Below are positions 6,596 through 13,246 of a stretch of 13,246 nt of DNA, piece after piece. The first letter of the stretch is position 1; every line of letters starts with the position of its first letter. The position numbers and the translations under genes are program-made. Location of the stretch: contig JAAYYX010000193.1 in assembly GCA_012515135.1 (NCBI GenBank), positions 1 to 13,246 of the forward strand, in the 5' to 3' direction. The notes under the pieces are model-generated. The model was not told the origin of the DNA and ran no database searches. It saw nothing but the letters and a program-made list of their open reading frames with translations. The DNA is from Clostridiales bacterium. GTDB lineage: Bacteria > Bacillota > Clostridia > Peptostreptococcales > Anaerovoracaceae.

Positions 6596-6723
6596 TTCTT
6601 TTTTACCTTTCTCTTTTGCTTGCTTTTTTATATTATTCAAGATATCATGACACTATAGATAAGTAAAACAAATATATTTAATGCTTTATATAAGTTTTTC
6701 TAATGTATTTATGGGGATAAAAA
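6596..6723. promoter_or_regulatory. AT-rich divergent control region between azlC and the LysR gene
   Basis: This 128-base region must hold promoters for both directions. I see two short palindromes, AAATATATTT (6670-6679) and TTATATAA (6686-6693), 16 bp apart start to start, that could form part of a LysR-type site. No promoter with good boxes in both elements stands out on either strand. Confidence 0.35.
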
Positions 6724-7584
6724 ATGGATAAGTATTCTGTTTTTCTAAAGGTAGTCGAAACGGGCAGCTTCACAAAGTCTGCTCAGGATCTGGGCTATAC
6801 CCAGTCTGCAGTGAGCCAGATCGTCCTGTCTCTGGAAAAAGAACTTTTTTCGTCTCTTTTGTTAAGGGACCGAAAGGGTGTTGCCCTCACCTCGGAAGGG
6901 AAAGACCTTCTTCCTTATATAAGAAGCATAAGTAATTCCCACAGGCAGCTTTCAGAAAAAGCATACGATCTGCACGGTCTCAAAGGCGGTACTGTTCGTA
7001 TCGGCACATATTCCAGCATGTCATGCCATGTCCTTCCTCCGCTGATGAAAAATTTCGGCAGCAAATATCCGGAAATAAAATTTGAACTTCTTCAGGGGGA
7101 CTATGATGCCACAGCGAACTGGATAAAAGCCGGGCGTGTGGATTTCGGACTTCTTCCCCCAAAAGCTTTTCCGGATCTGGAGATCACCATACTGAAAAAG
7201 GACAGGATGATGGCGGTTTTGCCCCCGGGGCACCATCTTTCAAAAAGGAAAACGGTTCCTCTTTCAGATCTGGCGAAGGAGTCCTATATACACCTTGAAG
7301 AAGGCAGCTTCAGCGAACCTTTTCAGGCCTTTGACGAGCTTGGTGTCTTCCCCCGTATACGCTTCCGCGTCCATGATGATTACACCATAATGTCCATGGT
7401 CGAAAGCGGCCTTGGTGTCTCTGTACTTTCTGAACTTGTTTTGAACCGCACTTCATACAATATAGAAATAAGAGAAACAGATCCTCCCGTTATAAGGACC
7501 ATCGGCATTGCCTGCAAAAGCCGCCGGGCTCTTTCCGCAGCCAATAATGAGTTTATAAATTACATAATGAAAGAAATCAAATGA
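6724..7584 (+). CDS. LysR-family transcriptional regulator, probable controller of azlCD
   Basis: This 286-residue cytoplasmic regulator has the LysR winged helix-turn-helix in residues 1-60: FLKVVETGSFTKSAQDLGYT, then QSAVSQIVLSLEKEL and LLLRDRKGVALTSEGKDLL. A linker helix follows, then a periplasmic-binding-like effector domain (about 88-286) starting GGTVRIGTYSSMSCHVLPPL. The variant Q-S-A-V-S-Q replaces the common S-x-x-I/V-S. The start is ATG 6724 after GGGG (6713-6716, 7-nt spacing). It is divergent from azlC, so by the usual LysR pattern it likely activates the exporter in response to an amino acid and represses itself. It lies just upstream of the aromatic operon on the same strand, but a separate promoter and attenuator intervene. 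The effector is unknown. Confidence 0.93.
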   Translation: MDKYSVFLKVVETGSFTKSAQDLGYTQSAVSQIVLSLEKELFSSLLLRDRKGVALTSEGKDLLPYIRSISNSHRQLSEKAYDLHGLKGGTVRIGTYSSMSCHVLPPLMKNFGSKYPEIKFELLQGDYDATANWIKAGRVDFGLLPPKAFPDLEITILKKDRMMAVLPPGHHLSKRKTVPLSDLAKESYIHLEEGSFSEPFQAFDELGVFPRIRFRVHDDYTIMSMVESGLGVSVLSELVLNRTSYNIEIRETDPPVIRTIGIACKSRRALSAANNEFINYIMKEIK

Positions 7585-7603
7585 TACGCTTTTGATTTTT
7601 TTC
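7573..7603 (+). terminator. Possible AT-rich terminator of the LysR gene
   Basis: AAATCAAA (7574-7581) can pair with TTTGATTT (7591-7598) across a 9-base loop and is followed by further T residues. The upstream arm lies in the last codons and the loop contains the stop. The stem is nearly all A-T, so it may work poorly. Readthrough would then enter the attenuator leader. Confidence 0.35.
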
Positions 7604-7632
7604 TTTACTACGTAACTTTTCCATGATACAAT
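7604..7632 (+). promoter_or_regulatory. Promoter of the aromatic amino acid operon
   Basis: TTTACT (7604-7609, 4 of 6 -35) and TACAAT (7627-7632, 5 of 6 -10) are separated by 17 bp. TG sits one base before the -10 (TGATACAAT), making it an extended -10 promoter. Transcription would start near 7639, giving a leader of about 205 bases before aroF. Confidence 0.65.
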
Positions 7633-7666
7633 AATTATGCAATAAAGCGAGAAAGGAACTAATCTC

Positions 7667-7747
7667 TTGAGAAGATCAGCAGCCGTAACAGAATTTTACT
7701 TTTACTACTTTGCCTATGGCAAAGCCGGTTTTGCTGTTATGAGATAA
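7667..7747 (+). CDS. Aromatic-rich leader peptide (26 codons) of the aro operon attenuator
   Basis: A short frame begins with TTG at 7667, preceded by GAAAGGA (7651-7657) at 9-nt spacing, and stops at TAA 7745-7747. It encodes 26 residues. Codons 10-15 read Phe-Tyr-Phe-Tyr-Tyr-Phe (7694-7711), with another Tyr at codon 17 and Phe at codon 22, so 8 of 26 residues are Phe or Tyr. No Trp is present. Any in-frame upstream start is cut off by TAA at 7643. A run of codons for the end products just upstream of competing RNA stems and a terminator is the classic layout of a ribosome-stalling leader peptide, as known for pheA and trp operons. The genes below make Tyr and probably Phe, which matches. 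The exact start codon is inferred. Confidence 0.8.
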   Translation: MRRSAAVTEFYFYYFAYGKAGFAVMR

Positions 7748-7809
7748 GAAGTTCACGACTTGATAAAAAAGCTGATACTATGAAACTCTTTTCCTCAGGC
7801 AAAACCGGC
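7708..7809 (+). promoter_or_regulatory. Anti-termination RNA stems of the Phe/Tyr attenuator
   Basis: Three competing pairings can be read. (1) CTTTGCC (7708-7714) with GGCAAAG (7718-7724), a 7-bp hairpin overlapping the last Phe codon of the aromatic run; GCAAA (7719-7723) with TTTGC (7730-7734) is an alternative to it. (2) GCCGGTTTTGC (7724-7734) with GCAAAACCGGC (7799-7809), a perfect 11-bp antiterminator. (3) The terminator stem at 7793-7815, whose loop and inner pairs are used by pairing 2. A ribosome stalled on the Phe/Tyr codons would cover stem 1 and leave 7724-7734 free to form the antiterminator. A ribosome reaching the stop at 7745 would cover 7724-7734 and let the terminator form. 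Confidence 0.75.
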
Positions 7810-7823
7810 CTGGGGATTTTTTT
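7793..7823 (+). terminator. Intrinsic terminator of the aro operon attenuator
   Basis: CCTCAGGC (7793-7800) pairs with GCCTGGGG (7808-7815) with one G-U pair. An extra T-A pair at the base (7792/7816) makes a 9-bp stem with a 7-base loop, followed by seven T residues (7817-7823). This is a strong Rho-independent terminator placed only 20 bases before the first structural gene, so it must be conditional. Confidence 0.85.
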
Positions 7824-7843
7824 ATGACAGACAGGAGAATAAG

Positions 7844-8875
7844 ATGATAATTATTTTGAAAGAAAACCCGGACAAAAAACAGTTGGAAAATCTTACTGAC
7901 TGGCTGAAAAGCATGGGCCTTGACATACATTACAGTCAGGGTACCAGTACAACGATAATGGGTCTTATAGGTGACACTTCTGTTGTGGATACAGATCTGA
8001 TAAATGCCCTGGATATCGTCGAAACCGTCAAACGCATAACAGAACCCTACAAAAACGCCAATCGAAAATTCCATCCCTTCGACACAGTCGTTGAGGTTTC
8101 CCTGCCCGATGGCGGCTCTGTCAAGATAGGAGGCGGAAACTTTCAGATCATAGCGGGACCCTGTTCAGTTGAATCCGAAGAGCAGGTCTGCACGATCGCC
8201 ATGGAAGTGAAAGAAGCCGGGGCAGGACTCTGCAGAGGTGGAGCCTTCAAACCCCGTACTTCACCCTATGCTTTTCAGGGCATGAGGGAACAGGGCATAA
8301 ATCTTCTGCTGGAAGCAAAAAAGAGATCCGGACTTCCAATTGTTACGGAAGTAATGGATATTTCCCACCTGCCTTTTTTTGAAAATGTGGATGTTATACA
8401 GGTTGGTGCCAGGAACATGCAGAACTTTGAACTGCTGAAAGAACTGGGATACACAGGCAAGCCTGTTTTGCTTAAACGGGGACTTTCAAGCACATTAAGA
8501 GAATTGCTCATGAGTGCCGAATACATAATGGCAGGCGGTAACAGCAATGTTATACTGTGCGAAAGAGGAATAAGGACTTTTGAGACCGCCACAAGAAACA
8601 CGCTGGACCTTTCCGCTATACCTCTTCTAAAAGAAAAAACGCACCTTCCTGTTATTGTGGATCCCAGTCATGCCACAGGATCGGCCGCCCTTGTTATGCC
8701 CATGGCCATGGCAGCCACGGCAGCAGGCGCTGACGGTCTTATGATCGAAGTACATAATGATCCGGAACATGCCCTTTGTGACGGAGCTCAATCCATAACT
8801 CCTGCCATGTTCCGCGATCTCGTAAAATCCGTAAAAAGCATACTGCCTCTGGCATATAAAGGAGGAAAACCATGA
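7844..8875 (+). CDS. aroF: DAHP synthase, type I-beta with N-terminal regulatory domain
   Basis: This enzyme condenses phosphoenolpyruvate with erythrose 4-phosphate to 3-deoxy-D-arabino-heptulosonate 7-phosphate, the first step of the shikimate pathway. The protein is 343 residues. Residues about 1-75 look like the ferredoxin-like (ACT-like) domain known from Thermotoga DAHP synthase, where it mediates Tyr/Phe feedback inhibition. The rest is the TIM barrel. Metal ligands expected for the family are Cys107 (AGPCSVES), His276 (DPSHATG), Glu302 (IEVH) and Asp313 (CDGAQS). The substrate loop is RGGAFKPRTSPYAFQG (131-146). The ATG follows AGGAG (7832-7836, 7-nt spacing), 20 bases past the terminator T-run. 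It is first in the operon, so both enzyme feedback and attenuation may act on the same step. Confidence 0.96.
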   Translation: MIIILKENPDKKQLENLTDWLKSMGLDIHYSQGTSTTIMGLIGDTSVVDTDLINALDIVETVKRITEPYKNANRKFHPFDTVVEVSLPDGGSVKIGGGNFQIIAGPCSVESEEQVCTIAMEVKEAGAGLCRGGAFKPRTSPYAFQGMREQGINLLLEAKKRSGLPIVTEVMDISHLPFFENVDVIQVGARNMQNFELLKELGYTGKPVLLKRGLSSTLRELLMSAEYIMAGGNSNVILCERGIRTFETATRNTLDLSAIPLLKEKTHLPVIVDPSHATGSAALVMPMAMAATAAGADGLMIEVHNDPEHALCDGAQSITPAMFRDLVKSVKSILPLAYKGGKP

Positions 8876-9711
8876 TAGGCGTTATCGGCCTTGGTCTTAT
8901 AGGCGGGTCTTTGGCAAAAGCACTTAATCAGAATACCGATTATTCCGTATACGGATATGATATCGACAGATCCGTATTGAGCAAAGCAAAACTTGTTGGC
9001 GCCATAGAAGACGAACTAAAAGAAGACATGCTTTGTGAATGCGATATAGTTATTGTTGCCCTTTATCCTTCAGACACTGTTGACTATGTCAGATCCAATG
9101 CGGAGAAATTCAAAAAAGGATCCCTTGTAATAGACTGCTGCGGAGTAAAAAAACCCGTTTGCAGCATTCTTTACCCCCTGGCGCAAAAGCACGGCTTTAT
9201 TTTCATTGGAGGTCATCCAATGGCCGGCCTTGAACACTCCGGTTTTGAGTATTCAAAAAAAGCATTGTTTGATAAGGCCTCAATGATCCTGGTTCCTCCG
9301 GCGGGCATCCATATAAAGGATCTGGAAAAAATAAAAAGCCTGTGCTCTTCGATCGGCTTTTCGAATATACAGATTTCGACTGCCGATGAGCACGATCGAA
9401 TGATAGCCTTTACTTCACAGCTGGCACACGTTACTTCAAACGCATACATAAAGAGCAGTACTGCCAGCCGCCATGCCGGATTTTCTGCAGGCAGTTACTA
9501 TGATATGACCCGTGTGGCCAAGCTCAACGAAAAAATGTGGACAGAGCTTTTCTTAGAAAACCCTGAGTATCTGTCCTGCGAAATACAGGAACTTATAGAC
9601 CATCTTGGTGAGTACAAAAATGCCATAGATACAAAAGACAGAAATAAACTTGCCGCTCTTCTAAAGGACGGCCGTGAAAAAAAAGAAAAAATAGATAACG
9701 AATTTTTCTAG
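8872..9711 (+). CDS. tyrA: Prephenate dehydrogenase
   Basis: TyrA oxidatively decarboxylates prephenate to 4-hydroxyphenylpyruvate, the tyrosine branch. The protein is 279 residues and has no C-terminal ACT domain, unlike many Firmicute TyrA proteins. The Rossmann motif is GLGLIGGSLAKAL (residues 6-18), with Asp30 and Asp32 (YGYDIDRS), which favours NAD+ over NADP+. GGHPMAG is at 113-119, and DEHDRMIAFTSQLAHV (172-187) includes the histidine that binds substrate in the family. An arogenate dehydrogenase activity cannot be ruled out from sequence. The ATG overlaps the aroF stop as ATGA and has a very strong AAAGGAGG site (8858-8865). Lack of an ACT domain suggests tyrosine control is exerted on aroF and by attenuation. 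Confidence 0.94.
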   Translation: MIGVIGLGLIGGSLAKALNQNTDYSVYGYDIDRSVLSKAKLVGAIEDELKEDMLCECDIVIVALYPSDTVDYVRSNAEKFKKGSLVIDCCGVKKPVCSILYPLAQKHGFIFIGGHPMAGLEHSGFEYSKKALFDKASMILVPPAGIHIKDLEKIKSLCSSIGFSNIQISTADEHDRMIAFTSQLAHVTSNAYIKSSTASRHAGFSAGSYYDMTRVAKLNEKMWTELFLENPEYLSCEIQELIDHLGEYKNAIDTKDRNKLAALLKDGREKKEKIDNEFF

Positions 9712-9725
9712 GGAGTATTTTTGAA

Positions 9726-10796
9726 ATGAGCAGTATAATAATAAAAACCGAAAACCCCTATCAGGTAATAATGGAAAAAGGCTCTTTAGAAAAAGTCGGC
9801 TTTTTTGCTTCTGCAATAACGGATCCCTGCAGTATCTGCATCATATCCGATGATAACGTTCACAGCCTATATACGGCTTCAGTGGGATCTTCTCTGGAAA
9901 ATGCAGGTTTCGATGTTCATAAAATAGTTTTTCCGGCGGGAGAATCTACAAAAAATATGGGTTCTGTGGAAAAAATACTTGAATACCTGGCAGATGAGAA
10001 TTTCACAAGATCAGATGTCCTTATGGCTCTGGGAGGAGGCGTTATAGGAGATCTTACAGGATTTGCTGCTTCAGTTTTTTTGAGAGGAATAAAATACATC
10101 AATGTGCCCACCTCTTTTCTGGCTGCCGCAGACTCCTCTGTAGGAGGAAAGACCGGCGTAAACCTTTCCGCAGGAAAAAACCTGGCAGGATCCTTTTGGC
10201 AGCCGTCCCTGGTGGTTTATGACCCCTGCACAGTAACCACCCTTTCTCCTGCATCTTTTCTTGACGGTCTTGCGGAATCGATAAAATGTGCACTTATTGC
10301 AGATGCTCCTCTTTTCGGTTTCATAAATCTGAGTGATATGAACGATGAGACAAAATTTGTGGAACGCTGTGTAACAGATTCCGTAAAGGTAAAACAATTC
10401 TTTGTTGAAAACGACCAATATGACAAGGGCAGGCGTCAGCTTCTGAATTTCGGTCATACTGCCGGACATGCCATAGAAAAGCTGAGTGGATTCAAAGAAT
10501 CCCACGGACATGCGGTGGCTCAGGGAATGGTTATCGCAGCAAGGGCTTCATATAAGATGGGATGGTCAAGACAAGACTGCTGTTCGCCCCTTGTTGAAGT
10601 ACTGAACAAATACGGACTTACTGCTTCCTGTTCCTATAAGGCAGCAGAGCTGGCAGCAGCAGCTCTCAAAGACAAAAAACGTCTGGGAAATGAAATCACG
10701 CTGGTCATCCCCCTTGAAATCGGTGAATGTGCCCTGATGCGTCTGCCTTCCGGTGATCTGCAGGATTTCTTTGAGACAGGCTTGGATGAGAGATGA
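9726..10796 (+). CDS. aroB: 3-dehydroquinate synthase
   Basis: AroB cyclises DAHP to 3-dehydroquinate, the second shikimate step, using NAD+ and a divalent metal. The protein is 356 residues, typical of the family. The NAD-binding loop is LGGGVIGDLTGFAA (102-115). The substrate region reads VPTSFLAAADSSVGGKTGVN (117-136), where most relatives have a Q-V-D in place of this A-A-D. GLAESIKCALI (181-191) holds the metal-ligand glutamate, and LNFGHTAGHAIE (240-251) and SHGHAVAQGM (259-268) hold the metal and catalytic histidines. The ATG is 14 bases after the tyrA stop, with GGGAG (9711-9715) at 10-nt spacing, slightly long. Confidence 0.96.
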   Translation: MSSIIIKTENPYQVIMEKGSLEKVGFFASAITDPCSICIISDDNVHSLYTASVGSSLENAGFDVHKIVFPAGESTKNMGSVEKILEYLADENFTRSDVLMALGGGVIGDLTGFAASVFLRGIKYINVPTSFLAAADSSVGGKTGVNLSAGKNLAGSFWQPSLVVYDPCTVTTLSPASFLDGLAESIKCALIADAPLFGFINLSDMNDETKFVERCVTDSVKVKQFFVENDQYDKGRRQLLNFGHTAGHAIEKLSGFKESHGHAVAQGMVIAARASYKMGWSRQDCCSPLVEVLNKYGLTASCSYKAAELAAAALKDKKRLGNEITLVIPLEIGECALMRLPSGDLQDFFETGLDER

Positions 10797-10823
10797 TTTT
10801 TTGATAAAAGAACGGAGAATTTT

Positions 10824-12023
10824 ATGGATATAATGATAATGCCCAAACCTCTTAAAGGTAAACTAAAGGCTGTTGATTCAAAATCCCATGTGCATCGCCT
10901 TCTCATCGCTGCGGCTCTTACAAAGGGCTCTTCCGAAGTGGTGACAGAAACCACGTCCGATGATATCGAAGCAACAAGGAGCTGTCTTGCCCAGCTTGAA
11001 AATGATCACCCTGTTTTTCAATGCAAAGAAAGCGGTTCCACTCTCAGATTCATGATGCCCGTTTCAATGGCTCTTAAGGAAAGAGCTGTTTTCAGATGTA
11101 GTGGCCGCCTGCCAAAGAGACCTGTTTCTCCTCTTAAAGAAGCCATGGAAGCCCACGGATGCTCTTTCTCAAAAAGAATGGACGGCTGGGAACTGGAAGG
11201 CCGCCTTAGAAGCGGAGATTATCTTATAGAAGGAGATGTCAGCTCCCAGTATGTTACCGGTCTTTTGTTCGCTCTTCCACTTCTTGCCGGACACAGTGCC
11301 ATAAGGCTCACTTCCCCGTTGCAGTCTGAAAGTTATGCTGATATGACCATAAAAACTCTTGAAGATTCAGGCATAATCGTAGAAAAAAGAGCGCCGGTAA
11401 AAGATATTTCATGGGATGCGGCGGCCGGAGAATTCCCCGGAGGCAGCTATCTTATTCCCGGCAGACAAAAATACCGGGCTCCGCGTTCTGTCCGTCCCGA
11501 GGGTGACTGGTCAAACAGTTCCTTCTGGTATGCGGCAAACAAAATGTCTTCACGTAACAATATAGTATGTACCGGTCTTTCATCGGGATCCCTTCAGGGA
11601 GATAAAAAAATCAGCAAGTTTCTTTCTTTACTGCCGGGCAAGATAGATGTTTCGGATACTCCTGATCTTGTCCCTCCCATTGCTGCCGCGGCGGCGGTGA
11701 CCTTGGGAACCACTTTGATAACCGGCGCTTCCAGGCTCAGACTAAAAGAAAGCGACCGTCTCAGGACGGTTTCACAAACCCTTTCGGATCTTGGTGCTGA
11801 TATAAAAGAGCTTTCTGAAGGTCTTGAGATAAAAGGCAAAAATATTCTTACCGGTGGCACAGTGAGCGGATCAGGGGATCACCGTATCGTTATGATGGCG
11901 GCCATAGCTGCTTCAGTATGTCAGATACCTGTAATAATAAGCGGTGCGGAGGCTGTAAACAAGTCATATCCATCCTTCTTTGATGATTTCAGAAAGCTGG
12001 GAGGTGAAGCAATTGAGATCTGA
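10824..12023 (+). CDS. aroA: EPSP synthase (3-phosphoshikimate 1-carboxyvinyltransferase)
   Basis: AroA transfers enolpyruvyl from phosphoenolpyruvate to shikimate 3-phosphate; it is the target of glyphosate. The protein is 399 residues. Visible family residues are DSKSHVHR near 18-25 (the K-S and R of the S3P/PEP site) and ESGSTLRFMM around 69-78. The latter replaces the enterobacterial N-A-G-T-A-M-R-P loop but keeps Gly and Arg. Further motifs are LPKRPVSPL, DVSSQYVTG (S3P binding), PEGDWSNSSFWY, DTPDLVPPIAAAA (catalytic Asp), RLRLKESDRL, GDHRIVMMAA and KSYPSFFDDF. The loop has Phe where Escherichia coli has Pro101, so glyphosate response cannot be predicted from that enzyme. The ATG follows GGAG (10814-10817), 27 bases after aroB. 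The 3' end contains the ribosome binding site for aroC and overlaps it by 11 bases. Confidence 0.96.
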   Translation: MDIMIMPKPLKGKLKAVDSKSHVHRLLIAAALTKGSSEVVTETTSDDIEATRSCLAQLENDHPVFQCKESGSTLRFMMPVSMALKERAVFRCSGRLPKRPVSPLKEAMEAHGCSFSKRMDGWELEGRLRSGDYLIEGDVSSQYVTGLLFALPLLAGHSAIRLTSPLQSESYADMTIKTLEDSGIIVEKRAPVKDISWDAAAGEFPGGSYLIPGRQKYRAPRSVRPEGDWSNSSFWYAANKMSSRNNIVCTGLSSGSLQGDKKISKFLSLLPGKIDVSDTPDLVPPIAAAAAVTLGTTLITGASRLRLKESDRLRTVSQTLSDLGADIKELSEGLEIKGKNILTGGTVSGSGDHRIVMMAAIAASVCQIPVIISGAEAVNKSYPSFFDDFRKLGGEAIEI

Positions 12024-13206
12024 AAATAAAAAAGAGTTTATCAAAACAGAATCCTGCTTCGGCAAAAATATCAAAGTGAAAATTTTCGGTGGTTCCCACG
12101 AAGAATCTGTGGGTGTTACCATCACAGGGCTTCCCCAAGGAACAACTATAGATATGGCAGAGCTTCAAAAATTTCTTGCCAGAAGGGCACCGGGAAACAG
12201 TCCTTTTACCACAGGAAGAAAAGAAGACGATAAGCCGGTGGTCATATCGGGAGCCTTCACCGGCAATACATCAAAACTCATGGAAGATGTCGTTTCTGTT
12301 TCAAAAGAACCTCTTACTGTTATTATAAAAAATACCGATGTCAGATCCGATGATTACAAAAGCACCGGTGATATCCCAAGACCAGGTCATGCTGATTTTA
12401 CTGCCAGGATCAAATACGGTGAGAAAATCAATATGTCCGGCGGAGGACCTTTTTCCGGAAGAATGACGGCTCCCCTTTGCGTTGCAGGGGGTATCGCCAT
12501 GCAGATATTACGTTTCGGAGGAACAGAAATAGCTGCTCATATATCCTCCGTAGGCGATATATACGATGACCCTTTTGAGCCCGCCAGGGTGACCGCCCAT
12601 GAGCTGAAAACTTTTCGTGAAAAAAACCAGCAGCTTTCTGAATTTCCTGTTATAAACAGCGTAGCCGGCAAAAAAATGAAGGATCTTATACTGACCGCCA
12701 AAAATCAGAATGATTCTCTGGGAGGCATAGTGGAAATCTGTGCAGCCGGAGTACCTGCAGGCCTTGGCGGTTTCATGTACGACGGTGTCGAAAGCACGCT
12801 GGCTCCTTTACTGTTTGGTATACCTGCTGTCAAAGGCGTGGAGTTCGGAACAGGATTTGCTTCTTCCTTCCTAAAAGGATCGGAAAACAACGATGCATTT
12901 TATGTGGATAAAGGCAATATATATACAATTACAAATCATCACGGCGGAATATTGGGAGGTATTACTTCCGGCATGCCCCTTATCATCCGGGCAGCATTCA
13001 AGCCCACACCTTCCATAAGCAAAGAGCAGCATTCCGTCAACATGAAAACTCTTGACCCCGAAAAAATAATAACAAAGGGCAGGCATGATCCCTGTATAGC
13101 AGTTAGAGCAGTGCCTGCGGCAGAGGCGGCTGTGGCAATAGGTCTTCTTGATCTTATGTCGGAAACGCCGGGATATGATATGGAGGGAAACGATGGATCT
13201 GAATGA
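12013..13206 (+). CDS. aroC: Chorismate synthase (TTG start)
   Basis: AroC converts EPSP to chorismate using reduced FMN. With the TTG start the protein is 397 residues. Family features are RRAPGNSPFTTGRKEDDKP (58-76), NTDVRSDDY, RPGHADFTA with His126, SGGGPFSGRMTAPL (clostridial form of the GGGRSSAR motif), VPAGLGGFMYD, NHHGGILGGITSGMPL and ITKGRHDPC. The first motif is FGGSHEES (25-32) where most enzymes have FGESHG; the histidine is kept (His29). No ATG lies near the family start. TTG 12013 has a perfect GGGAGGTGA (11999-12007) upstream and gives an N terminus about 10 residues longer than E. coli AroC. An upstream in-frame ATG (11980) or GTG (12004) would extend further into aroA without a better site. 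The gene overlaps aroA by 11 bases and the next gene by 14. Confidence 0.94.
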   Translation: MRSENKKEFIKTESCFGKNIKVKIFGGSHEESVGVTITGLPQGTTIDMAELQKFLARRAPGNSPFTTGRKEDDKPVVISGAFTGNTSKLMEDVVSVSKEPLTVIIKNTDVRSDDYKSTGDIPRPGHADFTARIKYGEKINMSGGGPFSGRMTAPLCVAGGIAMQILRFGGTEIAAHISSVGDIYDDPFEPARVTAHELKTFREKNQQLSEFPVINSVAGKKMKDLILTAKNQNDSLGGIVEICAAGVPAGLGGFMYDGVESTLAPLLFGIPAVKGVEFGTGFASSFLKGSENNDAFYVDKGNIYTITNHHGGILGGITSGMPLIIRAAFKPTPSISKEQHSVNMKTLDPEKIITKGRHDPCIAVRAVPAAEAAVAIGLLDLMSETPGYDMEGNDGSE

Positions 13207-13246
13207 ACTCAGGCTTGAGCTCGATGAGATCGATGCCGAGCTGGCG
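13193..13246 (+). CDS. Chorismate mutase domain protein, N-terminal fragment (probably pheA; 3' end outside window)
   Basis: Only 18 codons are inside the window. They read LNELRLELDEIDAEL after the start, matching the first helix of AroQ-type chorismate mutases (pattern L-x-x-L-R-x-x-I-D-x-I-D-x-x-L), which converts chorismate to prephenate. ATG 13193 follows GGAGGG (13182-13187) and overlaps aroC by 14 bases, so it belongs to the operon. It may be the mutase part of a bifunctional PheA (mutase plus prephenate dehydratase) or a free mutase; the window ends too early to tell. A Phe-forming PheA would fit the Phe codons in the leader peptide. Confidence 0.7.
   Translation, partial: MDLNELRLELDEIDAELA

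Noticed and set aside
6596..6640. TTG start at 6640 for azlC
   Set aside because: Would add 15 highly charged residues with no clear ribosome binding site; kept as an alternative in the azlC entry but not preferred.
7585..7843. T-box riboswitch for Tyr or Phe before aroF
   Set aside because: No T-box consensus (TGGNACCGCG-like) and the leader is too short for a specifier stem plus antiterminator of that type; the leader peptide model explains the sequence better.
10071..10511. Minus-strand open frame of 146 codons inside aroB
   Set aside because: Antisense shadow of a well-conserved gene with no start signal or recognisable domain.

Overview
The window looks like a chromosomal segment of an anaerobic Firmicute, most likely a clostridial lineage. 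This is inferred from strong GGAGG-type ribosome binding sites, frequent ATA and AGA codons, several TTG starts with good Shine-Dalgarno sequences, a short-form LeuD, a type I-beta DAHP synthase, and an aroF-tyrA-aroB-aroA-aroC-chorismate mutase gene order. No phage, insertion sequence, CRISPR array, rRNA or tRNA is visible.

Region 1 (1-2006, + strand) is the end of a leucine operon: leuC (3' part only), leuD and leuB, tightly packed. Region 2 (about 1981-6723) lies between two biosynthetic operons and is mostly membrane export plus local regulators. It holds a MerR-type regulator divergent from a MATE efflux pump, with a palindromic operator in a 19-bp promoter spacer. It also holds mntP, whose near-consensus promoter puts the transcription start on the ATG itself. 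An XRE regulator and a four-helix membrane protein form a small self-regulated pair, and azlC-azlD (branched-chain amino acid exporter) is divergent from a LysR regulator.

Region 3 (about 7604-13246, + strand) is an aromatic amino acid operon: DAHP synthase, prephenate dehydrogenase, 3-dehydroquinate synthase, EPSP synthase, chorismate synthase and the start of a chorismate mutase. The genes overlap or are separated by fewer than 30 bp. Together they cover entry into the shikimate pathway, its last two steps to chorismate, and the branch to tyrosine and probably phenylalanine. aroD/aroQ, aroE and aroK are not in the window.

The most interesting element is the 200-base leader before aroF. It has an extended -10 promoter and a 26-codon leader peptide carrying Phe-Tyr-Phe-Tyr-Tyr-Phe in a row. 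It also has a set of competing RNA stems and a strong intrinsic terminator just before the first gene. This reads as a ribosome-mediated transcription attenuator sensing charged tRNA-Phe and tRNA-Tyr. No T-box motif is present, although T-boxes are the usual solution for such operons in Firmicutes.
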